A DNA stretch of 35,655 nt from Levilactobacillus paucivorans (GTDB lineage Bacteria > Bacillota > Bacilli > Lactobacillales > Lactobacillaceae): positions 56,324-91,978 of the forward strand of contig NZ_JQCA01000098.1 of NCBI RefSeq assembly GCF_001437125.1, read 5' to 3'. The first letter of the stretch is position 1. The number at the start of each line of letters is the position of its first letter. This document shows, piece by piece, positions 17,739 through 27,752 of this stretch. Under the pieces are notes generated by a model. The model made no database searches, was not told where the DNA came from, and saw nothing but the letters and a program-made list of their open reading frames with translations. Position numbers and translations under genes: made by a program.

Positions 17739-18593
17739 TTATGGTAACGGCCGGACTAAATAGACTTCCCGACAGAAGCCCTTCATCCCGTTGAAGACGC
17801 GTTGTGCTCGGGACTGCTTGCTGCAGAGTCCAAACACGGTGGGACCGGTCCCACTCATTTGCGCCACGTCGGCCCCGAACTTCATCATCTGTTGTTTCAA
17901 CTGCGTAATTTCGGGATAGCGATGCGCTGTCAAGGGTTCCAGAACGTTGCCCATCACCGCACACATGGCGTCAATATCCTGATCGCGAATGCCGCGTAAG
18001 AGGCCGTCGATGTCGGGATGCTCCAGATCATCGTAACGAATCTGCTGAAGGATGCTGGGCGTCGACACGCTCACCTTCGGCTTGGCCAAAACGACCCAAG
18101 CCGCCGGCAACTTCGAGAGGGGCGTGATGCGCTCCCCACGTCCGCGAACGTGTGCCGTCCGGCCGTAAACACAGTACGGCACATCGGAGTCAATTTCGAG
18201 TCCCAACTTAGCTAGCTCCTGCCACGAAAGGCCAAGGTCCCAGAGTTGGTTCAATCCGCGTAAGACAGCGGCGGCATCTGAAGAGCCCCCGCCAAGGCCA
18301 GCCGCCACGGGGATATTTTTCTTAATACGAATATTGACCCCCTCATCGATATGAAAGCGAGCCTGTAGTAAGTGTGCGGCCTGGTATGCCAGGTTCCGCT
18401 GATCGTTAGGAAGGAAGCCGCTGTCCGAGGCCACCCGAATTCGTTTATGCTTGGTTAGCGTTTGAATCTCTACGTAGTCCGCCAAGTCCACGGAAGTCAT
18501 AACCATGTTCCACTCTTCCGCTCCATCCTGATGATGATAGGGCGTATCGAGCCCGAGGTTAATCTTGGCAGGCGCCTTTTCAATCAGTTGCAT
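17739..18593 (-). CDS. ispE: 4-diphosphocytidyl-2-C-methylerythritol kinase homologue (orphan)
   Basis: A GHMP kinase of 284 residues matching IspE: APAKINLGLD (7-16, with catalytic Lys10), the ATP loop PVAAGLGGGSSDAAAV (95-110) and Asp137 in DSDVPYC. IspE normally phosphorylates CDP-methylerythritol in the MEP isoprenoid pathway. Here the DGYH motif is DGAE: positions 25-26, Tyr-His in E. coli IspE where they hold the cytosine, are Ala-Glu. The same window has a mevalonate pathway enzyme at 26470, so the MEP role is doubtful; lactobacilli are known to keep ispE without the rest of MEP. Its place between veg and purR in Bacillus suggests an inherited position. ATG start; TATAAT at 18653-18658 may be its promoter. 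Confidence 0.88.
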   Translation of the reverse strand: MQLIEKAPAKINLGLDTPYHHQDGAEEWNMVMTSVDLADYVEIQTLTKHKRIRVASDSGFLPNDQRNLAYQAAHLLQARFHIDEGVNIRIKKNIPVAAGLGGGSSDAAAVLRGLNQLWDLGLSWQELAKLGLEIDSDVPYCVYGRTAHVRGRGERITPLSKLPAAWVVLAKPKVSVSTPSILQQIRYDDLEHPDIDGLLRGIRDQDIDAMCAVMGNVLEPLTAHRYPEITQLKQQMMKFGADVAQMSGTGPTVFGLCSKQSRAQRVFNGMKGFCREVYLVRPLP

Positions 18594-18652
18594 GAGCTCA
18601 CCTTAATTCCAGATAGACCAAGTCTACCGTTCTCGTGAATATAATTAAGCCC

Positions 18653-18658
18653 ATTATA
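18653..18658 (-). promoter_or_regulatory. -10 element before ispE
   Basis: A perfect TATAAT on the minus strand, 60 bases before the ispE ATG and just after the veg terminator. No convincing -35 is seen. Confidence 0.5.
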
Positions 18659-18675
18659 CTATGGTTTTAGGCAAA

Positions 18676-18696
18676 ATAAAAAGGCCTGACCGGCCC
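18676..18696 (-). terminator. Terminator of veg
   Basis: A short GGGCC/GGCC stem with a GGTCA loop followed by five T on the minus strand, seven bases after the veg stop codon. The stem is only four to five pairs but G+C-only. Confidence 0.6.
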
Positions 18697-18702
18697 AATT
18701 AT

Positions 18703-18939
18703 TTATTCATCGAAATCGACTTCGATGTTTTTGGTTAAAATATCGGTATAGCTGTACGAAACCCGCTTGAACGAATTTTCATCCTGGTCTAAATCCACAA
18801 CGAAAACAGCCGGATAGGTTTCCCGAAGAATGCCATGCCGTTCTGTCGTCTTCTTACGCCCAGCCTGAGCAATCACCATTAACTTGTCGCCAATGCGATC
18901 GTCCAGTTTGTTCTTAATGTTCGCTAAACTTGTTGGCAT
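18703..18939 (-). CDS. veg: Veg family protein
   Basis: A 78-residue protein matching the Veg family of Gram-positive bacteria (start MPTSLANIKNKLDDRIG, then LMVIAQAGRKKTTERHGILRETYPAVFVVDL). In Bacillus Veg stimulates biofilm gene expression by acting against SinR; its role in lactobacilli is not known. The chosen ATG lies five bases after GAGGTGA; a longer frame from 18978 runs through the promoter. It stands alone between a strong promoter and a terminator, and its position next to rsmA and ispE is conserved in Bacillus. Confidence 0.93.
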   Translation of the reverse strand: MPTSLANIKNKLDDRIGDKLMVIAQAGRKKTTERHGILRETYPAVFVVDLDQDENSFKRVSYSYTDILTKNIEVDFDE

Positions 18940-18960
18940 GCCCTTCACCTCTGTGAAACA

Positions 18961-18989
18961 ATTATAGCATGGTTTCACAGAAATTGCAA
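18961..18989 (-). promoter_or_regulatory. veg promoter
   Basis: TTGCAA (18989-18984), a 17-base spacer and a perfect TATAAT (18966-18961), followed closely by the veg ribosome site. This fits the strong constitutive promoter known for Bacillus veg. Confidence 0.85.
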
Positions 18990-19038
18990 ATTATACCACA
19001 ACCGACTTTAAACCGCAAGAATCCACAATTGAAAAGGG

Positions 19039-19929
19039 TTACATAAGTCCTTCATTGTGAAAAGCGTTGGTTAATTCGATAAAGTTTATCAAGGTTAATC
19101 GTTCTGGCCGTAGTTGTCGCGAGACCCCGACCGTGTCCAGAACGGATTCCAGGCGTTCACGCACCTCGGGCTGCTTACCAAATAAGCCTTGTAAATTGTT
19201 CCACAACGTCTTTCGGCGGTGAATAAAGCAGCCCTTAACAAATTTGAATAAGGCCTCTTCTTCGTACGGTTTAACTGGCAATGGCTCTCTGGGTGTCAGC
19301 CGAATAATCGCAGAATCCACGTTAGGTTGTGGAATAAACGCCGTGCGAGGCACCTCAAAGGCGACGGCCACGTGGGCCTTGTACTGCATCACCACGGAAA
19401 GTGACCCATAGGCCTTAGTTCCGGGTTCTGCCACCAAGCGATCGGCCACTTCCTTTTGCATCATGACCACGATCTCATCGAAAGCCACCCCGCTCTGGAG
19501 GACCCCCATCAGGATTGGCGTCGTAATGTAATACGGCAGGTTGGCCACCAACTTAACGGGATGGCCCGGTTCAAATTCCTCGTGAATGACTTCGGCGAGA
19601 TTGGCCTTCAAGATATCCTGGTTGATGATCTTGACGTTATCGTAATCTGCCAACGTTTCATCTAAAACTGGTAAGAGATTTTCATCAATTTCGAAGGCCA
19701 CCACCTTACGAGCGCGCTTGGCAATCTGTTCGGTCAAGGCCCCAATTCCCGGGCCAATTTCGATGACGTTATCATCTTCCGTGACCTCAGCGGCATTGAC
19801 AATGTTACGCAGAATGTTCAGGTCCGACAGAAAGTTCTGCCCTAAACTTTTCTTGGCTACTAACCGGTAACGGGTCAGGATGGCGTTTGTTCTCGCTGGT
19901 GATCCAATCTCTGGCGCACTATTGTTCAT
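19039..19929 (-). CDS. rsmA: 16S rRNA (adenine1518-N6/adenine1519-N6)-dimethyltransferase
   Basis: KsgA/RsmA dimethylates two adjacent adenines near the 3' end of 16S rRNA during small-subunit assembly; its loss gives kasugamycin resistance. The 296-residue product shows AKKSLGQNFLSD at the N-terminus, SAM motif VIEIGPGIGALTEQ, motif II AFEID, catalytic motif NLPYYITTPIL and the C-terminal helical domain. The ATG at 19929 is preceded by AAAGGGAG and overlaps the end of rnmV by 11 bases, so translation is coupled. The order tatD-rnmV-rsmA-veg is as in Bacillus. Confidence 0.97.
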   Translation of the reverse strand: MNNSAPEIGSPARTNAILTRYRLVAKKSLGQNFLSDLNILRNIVNAAEVTEDDNVIEIGPGIGALTEQIAKRARKVVAFEIDENLLPVLDETLADYDNVKIINQDILKANLAEVIHEEFEPGHPVKLVANLPYYITTPILMGVLQSGVAFDEIVVMMQKEVADRLVAEPGTKAYGSLSVVMQYKAHVAVAFEVPRTAFIPQPNVDSAIIRLTPREPLPVKPYEEEALFKFVKGCFIHRRKTLWNNLQGLFGKQPEVRERLESVLDTVGVSRQLRPERLTLINFIELTNAFHNEGLM

Positions 19930-20491
19930 GGGCGTTCTCCCTTTCTCGAATCTGTTTGACGGCAGCCGCAAAGTCTGCGGGTTGGATGCTAAACATCCGG
20001 AGCCGTTTTTCAAGTTGTTTGCCATTGACGTACCCAATCTGGAGAAGTTCCCCCAGTTGTTCACGGCGGGCCTTAGACCCGGAGCCACCGATGAGTCCGG
20101 CAGCCATCAAATCCTCATGCGTGATGAGGGTCGGTGCCGCGTCAGTCTCGGTGTAGACGTGGTCTAACGCCGCACGAATGGCCTCTGGACTGGCATGTTC
20201 CACTCCCAGCGATCCGCCGGCCTTATCCGGCCGACCAGCGGCCTTCGGTAAGAAGGCATGCTTGGCGTTGGGTACGGCTTCGGCCACGATCTTACGGATT
20301 TTTTCACCGGAAAAATCGGGATCGGTAAAGATGATGACGCCGCGTTGATCGGCGAGCTTGGCAATGAGTGCCAAGGTATCCTCATCAATCGCGGAACCCC
20401 GAGTTTCAATGGTATCCGCGTTGACTGCGCGGTTAATCTGTTTCGTGTCGTCCTTGCCTTCGACGACCAGGACTTCCTTAATCTTTTTCAT
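19919..20491 (-). CDS. rnmV: Ribonuclease M5
   Basis: RNase M5 makes the final cuts that mature 5S rRNA. The 190-residue product is a TOPRIM protein: the Glu in VLVVEGKDDTKQI and the DxD in FTDPDFSGEKIR form the metal site, and GVEHASPEAIRAAL is typical of M5. I chose the ATG at 20491 (MKKIKEVLVVEG); the longer frame upstream lies within tatD. It overlaps tatD by 14 bases and rsmA by 11. AGGAG lies 13 bases before the start, which is a little far; coupling to tatD may help. Confidence 0.96.
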   Translation of the reverse strand: MKKIKEVLVVEGKDDTKQINRAVNADTIETRGSAIDEDTLALIAKLADQRGVIIFTDPDFSGEKIRKIVAEAVPNAKHAFLPKAAGRPDKAGGSLGVEHASPEAIRAALDHVYTETDAAPTLITHEDLMAAGLIGGSGSKARREQLGELLQIGYVNGKQLEKRLRMFSIQPADFAAAVKQIRERENAHEQ

Positions 20492-21257
20492 TAATGTGAT
20501 AAAACTCCTCTGCGTTGTGGTAAGTAGCGGCCGCAATTTCTTCCGGCGTCGTCTCACGTTCCTTGGCCACAGCCTCCACCGTGTAACGGGTGAAACCGGG
20601 CTCGTTCTGTTCGCCACGATGAGGTTCCGGTGTCAGGTACGGCGCATCCGTCTCGACCATCATCACGTCTAGTGGCGTGGCCCGAACCGAATCATGAACC
20701 TCGTGGGCATTCTTAAAGCTGGCCACTCCGGAGTAAGAGATGTGCATCCCCAGATCCAGGAACTTCTTCAGCCATTCAGGATCGCCATTGAAACTGTGCA
20801 TGACGCCCCCGATGTCCCGGATGTCGGCTTCCTTGATGATACGGTAGGTATCCTCAAAAGCATCCCGGTTGTGGACCACGATCGGCTTGCCAATTTCCTT
20901 AGCGATCGCAATCTGCCGGGCAAAGACCTTGCGCTGAACATCCTGGGGTGACGTATCCCAGTGATAGTCCAACCCAATTTCACCAAGCGCCACGACCCGG
21001 TCATCAGTCAGCTGTTCTTCCAGCAGTTTTTCCTTAGCCGCATCGTAATTCTTGGAATCCTCGGGATGCCAGCCTACTGCCGCGTACAGCTGAGGATACT
21101 GGTGCGCCAACTTGATCGCATCGGCGTTCAACTGGGTGTTGGAGCCGATGTTAGTCATCTTGACGACGCCCAGGTCCGCCGCCTGTTTCAGGTAGCGTGG
21201 GACCTCCTGAATGAATTCCTCACTGTTTAAATGGGTATGTGAATCAAAGATTTTCAT
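20478..21257 (-). CDS. tatD: TatD family metal-dependent DNase
   Basis: A 259-residue TIM-barrel hydrolase of the TatD family (metal-dependent 3'-5' exonuclease/DNase). Metal ligands can be seen in DSHTHLNSEEF, in ALGEIGLDYHWD, in PIVVHNRDAFED and in VETDAPYLTPEPHRG. Two ATG codons are adjacent at 21260 and 21257; the second is six bases from GGAGG and is preferred. It overlaps rnmV and lies 104 bases behind metG, from which it is separated by a terminator-like hairpin. Confidence 0.95.
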   Translation of the reverse strand: MKIFDSHTHLNSEEFIQEVPRYLKQAADLGVVKMTNIGSNTQLNADAIKLAHQYPQLYAAVGWHPEDSKNYDAAKEKLLEEQLTDDRVVALGEIGLDYHWDTSPQDVQRKVFARQIAIAKEIGKPIVVHNRDAFEDTYRIIKEADIRDIGGVMHSFNGDPEWLKKFLDLGMHISYSGVASFKNAHEVHDSVRATPLDVMMVETDAPYLTPEPHRGEQNEPGFTRYTVEAVAKERETTPEEIAAATYHNAEEFYHINEKD

Positions 21258-21297
21258 CATGATCCTCCTAAGTGTGTCGCACGATTAACGCTAAAAA

Positions 21298-21345
21298 TTG
21301 AAAACGTGGGTCGGCGTCTCATCGACCCCCCGCCCACGTTTTTCA
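21298..21345 (-). terminator. Terminator between metG and tatD
   Basis: AAAACGTGGG pairs with CCCACGTTTT over a G/C-rich inner part, followed by CAATTTTT on the minus strand. It lies about 15 bases after the metG stop codon. Some read-through into tatD is likely because no clear tatD promoter is seen. Confidence 0.75.
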
Positions 21346-21360
21346 TGTTTTTTTCTAACT

Positions 21361-23412
<2,052 letters not shown>

Positions 23413-23467
23413 TCACTCTAAATTAGTCCGTAATTTTGGGGTTAAATTTTAGTGTAAATTCTAGTTA

Positions 23468-23476
23468 AGTATAGCA
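23468..23476 (-). promoter_or_regulatory. Extended -10 of metG
   Basis: TGCTATACT on the minus strand, an extended -10 lying just behind the hairpin at 23478-23512. No -35 is needed for such promoters and none is clear. Confidence 0.55.
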
Positions 23477-23477
23477 T

Positions 23478-23512
23478 AAACCCCGGTTCAGCCATAGCGC
23501 TTACCGGGGTTT
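23478..23512. terminator. Hairpin terminator after DUF72 gene
   Basis: AAACCCCGGT pairs with ACCGGGGTTT around a 15-base loop. On the minus strand it ends the trpS-to-DUF72 unit but has only three T in its tail; on the plus strand the tail is better (five T). It abuts the metG -10 element. Confidence 0.6.
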
Positions 23513-23567
23513 TTAAGGTCTAAATTTAACTGAATGCCGCTCGCTTTTAGTGACGGTTCCGAGACAC

Positions 23568-24416
23568 CTAGAATAGGTCCAGCTGTTGTGGGGCCAGATT
23601 ATCCCAGTGCAGGCCTAGGATCTCCTGTAAGCGTTGGGCATTTGGCGCCGCATCCTTCCCAGAATTGTTGTTGAAGATCACACAGACATTCTGGGCCTGT
23701 GTCGCCACTTGTTTCACCAATGTGGCGATTTCTTGGAGCTCAGTCTCACTGTAGCGATAGAGGGTTCGGGTCTTACGCCAGTTGGCGCCCTGATTGAACC
23801 AGCCCTCTTTGTTGCGACCGTGAAGCCGAATGACTGCCAATTCGGGCGTGGTCACCGTCGTCACCAGTGGAATTCCGTTGTTCAAGTTATGTGGTTCGTC
23901 GGTGATGACGTTGGTCAGTCGCAACGACCGCAAGTAGTCCGTGACATCCTTGGTCATCCCCGGCGTCTCAAACCAGCTGGGACTGCGGAACTCCACCGCA
24001 ACCGGCAACTGTTCCATTTGTACCCGCACATCGCGCAGGTACTGAATGTTAGCCGTCGTTCGGTTGAAGTACGGTGGAAATTGAAAGAGCACCGTTTGAA
24101 GTTGTTGATGGGCCACCAGGGGCGCCACTGCGCGCTTGAAATCATCAAATGCGGTAACCCGTTCGGCCGTGGTGGCGGGTGTGGCCCGCTGATCGTGTTG
24201 CGTCATGATCTGATTGGCCTTTAAGATGTACTGAAATCCCTCCGGAACCGCCGTCTGCCAGTTGGCTACGGTCGACTCGCGGGGAATCCCGTAGAATGGC
24301 GTATCCAATTCGACTAAGGGAAAGTTCCCGGCATACTCACTGAGCGTGACGGGCCGGTCTTCCCCACCAATCAGAGCGGGATGCTCTTTCCACGTGGTTA
24401 ACCCAATCGAAATCAT
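23568..24416 (-). CDS. DUF72 family protein (YecE-like)
   Basis: A 282-residue DUF72 protein, a TIM-barrel family with unknown biochemical role. Recognised from the start ISIGLTTWKEHP, VELDTPFYGIPRESTVANW, AVEFRSPSWF and the C-terminal FNNNSGKDAAPNAQRLQEIL. It ends in LDLF, common in the family. Last gene of the trpS unit, 11 bases behind the small membrane protein gene. No signal peptide. Confidence 0.9.
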   Translation of the reverse strand: MISIGLTTWKEHPALIGGEDRPVTLSEYAGNFPLVELDTPFYGIPRESTVANWQTAVPEGFQYILKANQIMTQHDQRATPATTAERVTAFDDFKRAVAPLVAHQQLQTVLFQFPPYFNRTTANIQYLRDVRVQMEQLPVAVEFRSPSWFETPGMTKDVTDYLRSLRLTNVITDEPHNLNNGIPLVTTVTTPELAVIRLHGRNKEGWFNQGANWRKTRTLYRYSETELQEIATLVKQVATQAQNVCVIFNNNSGKDAAPNAQRLQEILGLHWDNLAPQQLDLF

Positions 24417-24427
24417 TTTGTCACCTC

Positions 24428-24754
24428 TTACTTAAAACGTTCAAATTGCTTGATGAGCTCAGCTTCCGGGGTCGTCAATCGCCCACTCAATTGACTAATT
24501 AGCCGTTTACCGGCTAGGCGATCGTTATATCGAATCCCGGTCACGCTGAGATCGATCAGGGCAAATAACACGGCCACCAGTGCGGCTTGGCGGCGCGCAA
24601 AGGTTACCGTGAGCAGGGTCACCAGTTGTCCCCCGAAGGCCAACTGAATAATGCTGTAAATCAGTAAGGTATCCGGAATCAACTGTAAAAAGTTTAGCCA
24701 GCGGAGACGCCTCACGAGTCGCCTCAGTTGGATGATGACTGCTTGATGGCTCAT
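24428..24754 (-). CDS. Small membrane protein of unknown function
   Basis: 108 residues with a basic N-terminus (RRLVRRLRW) and two to three hydrophobic stretches (about 20-38, 41-52 and 55-71), ending in a charged amphipathic tail (LTTPEAELIKQFERFK). I do not recognise a family. It is packed between the sirtuin and DUF72 genes (11 bases on each side), so it is likely a real operon member. Confidence 0.7.
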   Translation of the reverse strand: MSHQAVIIQLRRLVRRLRWLNFLQLIPDTLLIYSIIQLAFGGQLVTLLTVTFARRQAALVAVLFALIDLSVTGIRYNDRLAGKRLISQLSGRLTTPEAELIKQFERFK

Positions 24755-24765
24755 AATTTCACCCT

Positions 24766-25464
24766 CTAGACCTTGAGCTCACTGAAAAACTCAGTTGCAT
24801 CGGCTTGCACCATATCATAGTCAAAGCCAAGATTTAATTGTTCCTGATTGACCACGACCACCTCGGCCTGCTTGTTACGGTAATCCAGTAGACCGGCAAA
24901 CGGGTAAACCCGCATGGAGGTCCCGACAATCACCACCAGATCCGCTTGTTCCATGGCGCCCACCGCCAGCTGAACGTTCAACTGGTTGAGGCCCTCATCG
25001 TAGAGCACCACGTCTGGTCGTAACCAGCCGCCATCCGCCTCATGATACGGGGACTTCAGGTAGTCATGCCAATCCACATGCTCGCCACAGATTTGGCAGT
25101 AGACATTGTACAGGTTCCCGTGGAACTCCACCAAGTGCTTGGTATCTGCCACCCGGTAGAGATTGTCGATGTTTTGGGTAATAACCGTCGCGCGATCCTG
25201 CTGGGTCAGTGCGGCTTGCTTGGTATGAATGACATTGGGTTGCGCATCTGGATAGTACAGGTTCTGCTTGACGTAATCATAGAAAACTTCCGGTTCCTGA
25301 ACCAAACAGGTGTGACTCAGATAATATTCCGCATTGCGATGCCCGGTATACAACCCATTCTTGGATCGGTAGTCTGGGATTCCCGACGGCGTCGAGACCC
25401 CTGCCCCGGTTAAGAACACAATGTGCTGAGCGTGATCAAAGGCTGCTTGTAAGCGCGCTTCCAT
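24766..25464 (-). CDS. Sir2 family NAD-dependent deacylase with half a zinc site
   Basis: A 232-residue sirtuin. The NAD loop FLTGAGVSTPSGIPDYRS (17-34), TQNIDNLY (97-104), catalytic His115 in VEFHGNLY and VVIVGTSMRVYPFAGL identify it. Sirtuins normally hold zinc with two Cys pairs; here CQIC (123-126) is present but the second pair is missing, with YHEADGGWLRPDVV where a CxxC would precede the GG. His or Glu might replace it. I chose the fourth codon ATG at 25464, eight bases after AAAGGA. Acyl preference and substrate cannot be told. It follows the HEXXH gene by 23 bases. Confidence 0.88.
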   Translation of the reverse strand: MEARLQAAFDHAQHIVFLTGAGVSTPSGIPDYRSKNGLYTGHRNAEYYLSHTCLVQEPEVFYDYVKQNLYYPDAQPNVIHTKQAALTQQDRATVITQNIDNLYRVADTKHLVEFHGNLYNVYCQICGEHVDWHDYLKSPYHEADGGWLRPDVVLYDEGLNQLNVQLAVGAMEQADLVVIVGTSMRVYPFAGLLDYRNKQAEVVVVNQEQLNLGFDYDMVQADATEFFSELKV

Positions 25465-25487
25465 CCCCATCATCCTTTCTTAAACGA

Positions 25488-26453
25488 CTAACGTAAAATA
25501 TAAGGCATCTTCAATTCCTTGAAGAGATCTTCCACGGTCATACTGTAAATCCGGGTAAAGTAGTCTGGCGTATCTTCCTTGGGTGCCGGCGAAGGCAACA
25601 CGAAGGCGTTTTGTTCGTCAGACCGGTTGAACCCAACGTAGCCCCGCCGTTGCGTGGTCTTCTCGTGCATATCTGAATGATAGAGTTCGAAGATTTGCTT
25701 GACGGACAGGTTCAGTTGGCGTTTAGACAGCACACTGGTGAGCGTGGTGAATTCGGTATTGTGTAAGGCTGGTAACTGCCAGGCTTCGAGCTGTTCGTCG
25801 AAAGCCTTGAACAACTTGACCACGTTGCGCCGGAAGGTAAATGGCGAGTCGACTGGCTTAGCCATAATCACGTCGTACAGGCTCTGGGCGGCCTTCAGAC
25901 TAATCGGATAGTCCTTGGCAAATTGGGCCATGACGGCTTCGTCATCTGGACCGAAGAAGACCAGGGCATCTAACAACGTCAAAGCTCGGAGCGTCATCTC
26001 GTCGTCGAGTGGCGTTGGTTCTGGCTTGATCGTGGCCTGGACCCCTTTCAGGTAGAGGTCTTTGATCTCAGGAGTGATTAACCCGTGTTTCTGTTGCTCC
26101 TTGACCACGACGACGTGACTCACGATGTCATAGAGTTCGGTGCCCATGATCATCAGTTGCTCATCTAACTTGGGTTGCCCCGTTGTCAGTGAGAAGAAGA
26201 CCTGGGGGAAACCGGACAGGATCATTAACAAATGAACCAGTTCGTGGGACGCCGTGTAGTTTGGTGCCGTCAGATCAGCCACTTGAATGGCAATGTCCTT
26301 GCCCATTTGCATCTGTTGGGCCTGGTCGTGACGCACGTAACCAGACTGCAGACTACCGATGAACTGAACCTCAACCTTCCCTGGGTACAGGTCGTTGACT
26401 TGATCTAAGAGGCTTTGAACGGCCTCATTTAATTTCACATCTTCTGCTTTCAT
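25488..26453 (-). CDS. Uncharacterised HEXXH-motif protein (putative metallopeptidase)
   Basis: A 321-residue protein without signal peptide or membrane segment. Residues 66-74 read YTASHELVH, a zincin-like HEXXH motif (His70, Glu71, His74), followed about 32 residues later by GTELYD (Glu106) and His113 as possible third ligands. Lactobacillus genomes often label this type 'IpaB/EvcA family', a name that says little. The C-terminal half (KQIFELYHSDMHEKTTQRRGY onward) is not familiar. It lies between HMG-CoA reductase and the sirtuin gene in a tight operon. Peptidase activity is an inference from the motif alone. Confidence 0.8.
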   Translation of the reverse strand: MKAEDVKLNEAVQSLLDQVNDLYPGKVEVQFIGSLQSGYVRHDQAQQMQMGKDIAIQVADLTAPNYTASHELVHLLMILSGFPQVFFSLTTGQPKLDEQLMIMGTELYDIVSHVVVVKEQQKHGLITPEIKDLYLKGVQATIKPEPTPLDDEMTLRALTLLDALVFFGPDDEAVMAQFAKDYPISLKAAQSLYDVIMAKPVDSPFTFRRNVVKLFKAFDEQLEAWQLPALHNTEFTTLTSVLSKRQLNLSVKQIFELYHSDMHEKTTQRRGYVGFNRSDEQNAFVLPSPAPKEDTPDYFTRIYSMTVEDLFKELKMPYILR

Positions 26454-26469
26454 AATGTGTATTTGTCAC

Positions 26470-27741
26470 CTATTTTCTTAGATTTTCTTGTCGAACGGCG
26501 GTTAGGGCCGCTTGGGCCTGAGCCATTGTTGGCTGCTTAATTGCCTGCAAGCGGGCCACCACTGCGGGTAGCTCGGTCGTCGTCGCCCCAACGGACAGGG
26601 CGAGCGACTTTACCTGCAGGTGCATGTGACCGCGCTGAATGCCCTCGGTCACCAGCGCTCTGAGCGCCGCGACGTTCTGGGCCAAGCCCACTGCTGCCAC
26701 GATGCCCATGAGTTCAGTCGCCGTGGGTTGTCCCGCCAGTTGCTGGTTAATGGCGACCAGCGGAAAGACCCGCGTCGCGCCACCCACGACACCCAACGCC
26801 AGAGGAACGGTCAGCTCCCCATGAAGTTCAGTGCCTTGTTCACCCAGCCACCAGCGACTCAAACCGCGATACTGACCACTCTGACTTGCAAAGGCGTGGA
26901 CGCCACTTTCGACGGCGCGCCAATCGTTCCCCGTGGCAATCACCACGGCATCGATCCCATTCATAATACCTTTGTTATGGGTCACGGCCCGGTAAGGATC
27001 GACCTGAGCGTAGTCACTGGCCTCACAAATTTTCTCGGCAACCGTGGCGCCGTCAACCGTTTTGGTGGCCAATTGGGTCACCGGTACAGCTATTCTTGCC
27101 GTAACAAGACTGTGCGTAGCGTAGTTACTCAGGATACTCATTAGGACGTCAACTTTCAAGTGAGCCTTGATGTAGTCGGCCACCGCCTCACAGAGGGTAT
27201 TAACCAGGTTAGCCCCCATGGCTTCCCCCACGTCGATAAAGATGTCTAGAGACACCCAGTGGGGTGGCAGACGACGGACCCGAATACTCCGGGCCCCACC
27301 ACCATGTTTCGTCACCAGTGACGGATGGGCGGCATTGGCCACGTTCAAAATTTCTTCCTGCTTAGCCTGCAGCCAGGCCTCCAGACCGGTACTGTCCGCG
27401 ACGTGATTGAAGACAATTTGCCCCATCACCTCGCGACGGTCGACCGTGGTCACAATGCCCTCGCGACTATTTAGGAGTCGACCCCCATTACTGGCGGCGG
27501 CAATCACTGAAGGTTCTTCCGTCACCATGGGGACGACGACCTCGTGACCATCGACCCTGAGGTTGACGGCGACCCCTTCTGGCAAGCCGTAAGTCGTCAG
27601 ATAATTTTCAATCAATTGGTCGTCACCGTTCTGGCGACGCGCCGCAATTGTGGCTAGCTGACTCACCGTGAGATGTGCCAGTTGGGCCAGTTGATCACGC
27701 CGGGCCCCATAAGGTAACCGATAAAATGGCAGTTGTGTCAT
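26470..27741 (-). CDS. mvaA: Hydroxymethylglutaryl-CoA reductase, class II
   Basis: Converts HMG-CoA to mevalonate (or the reverse), the committed step of the mevalonate isoprenoid route used by lactobacilli. 423 residues. Catalytic positions of class II enzymes are visible: Glu in VTEEPSVIAAAS, Lys in HNKGIMNGIDAV, Asp in GNDWRAVE and His in RGHMHLQ. The coenzyme-binding part has DVGEAMGANLVNT. It stands 11 bases behind the Ppx/GppA gene and 16 before the HEXXH gene. No other mevalonate pathway gene is in the window. Confidence 0.95.
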   Translation of the reverse strand: MTQLPFYRLPYGARRDQLAQLAHLTVSQLATIAARRQNGDDQLIENYLTTYGLPEGVAVNLRVDGHEVVVPMVTEEPSVIAAASNGGRLLNSREGIVTTVDRREVMGQIVFNHVADSTGLEAWLQAKQEEILNVANAAHPSLVTKHGGGARSIRVRRLPPHWVSLDIFIDVGEAMGANLVNTLCEAVADYIKAHLKVDVLMSILSNYATHSLVTARIAVPVTQLATKTVDGATVAEKICEASDYAQVDPYRAVTHNKGIMNGIDAVVIATGNDWRAVESGVHAFASQSGQYRGLSRWWLGEQGTELHGELTVPLALGVVGGATRVFPLVAINQQLAGQPTATELMGIVAAVGLAQNVAALRALVTEGIQRGHMHLQVKSLALSVGATTTELPAVVARLQAIKQPTMAQAQAALTAVRQENLRK

Positions 27742-27752
27742 CCACTGACCTC

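Noticed and set aside
23634-24224. Long open frame (196 codons) on the plus strand opposite the DUF72 gene
   Set aside because: Mirror of a clear gene; no ribosome site and no family-like sequence.
26600-26660. HMG-CoA reductase has LQVK where many class II enzymes have LHAR, suggesting a lost catalytic His
   Set aside because: By comparison with the human enzyme (catalytic His866 in SHMIHNRS) the catalytic His is the one in GHM, which is present.
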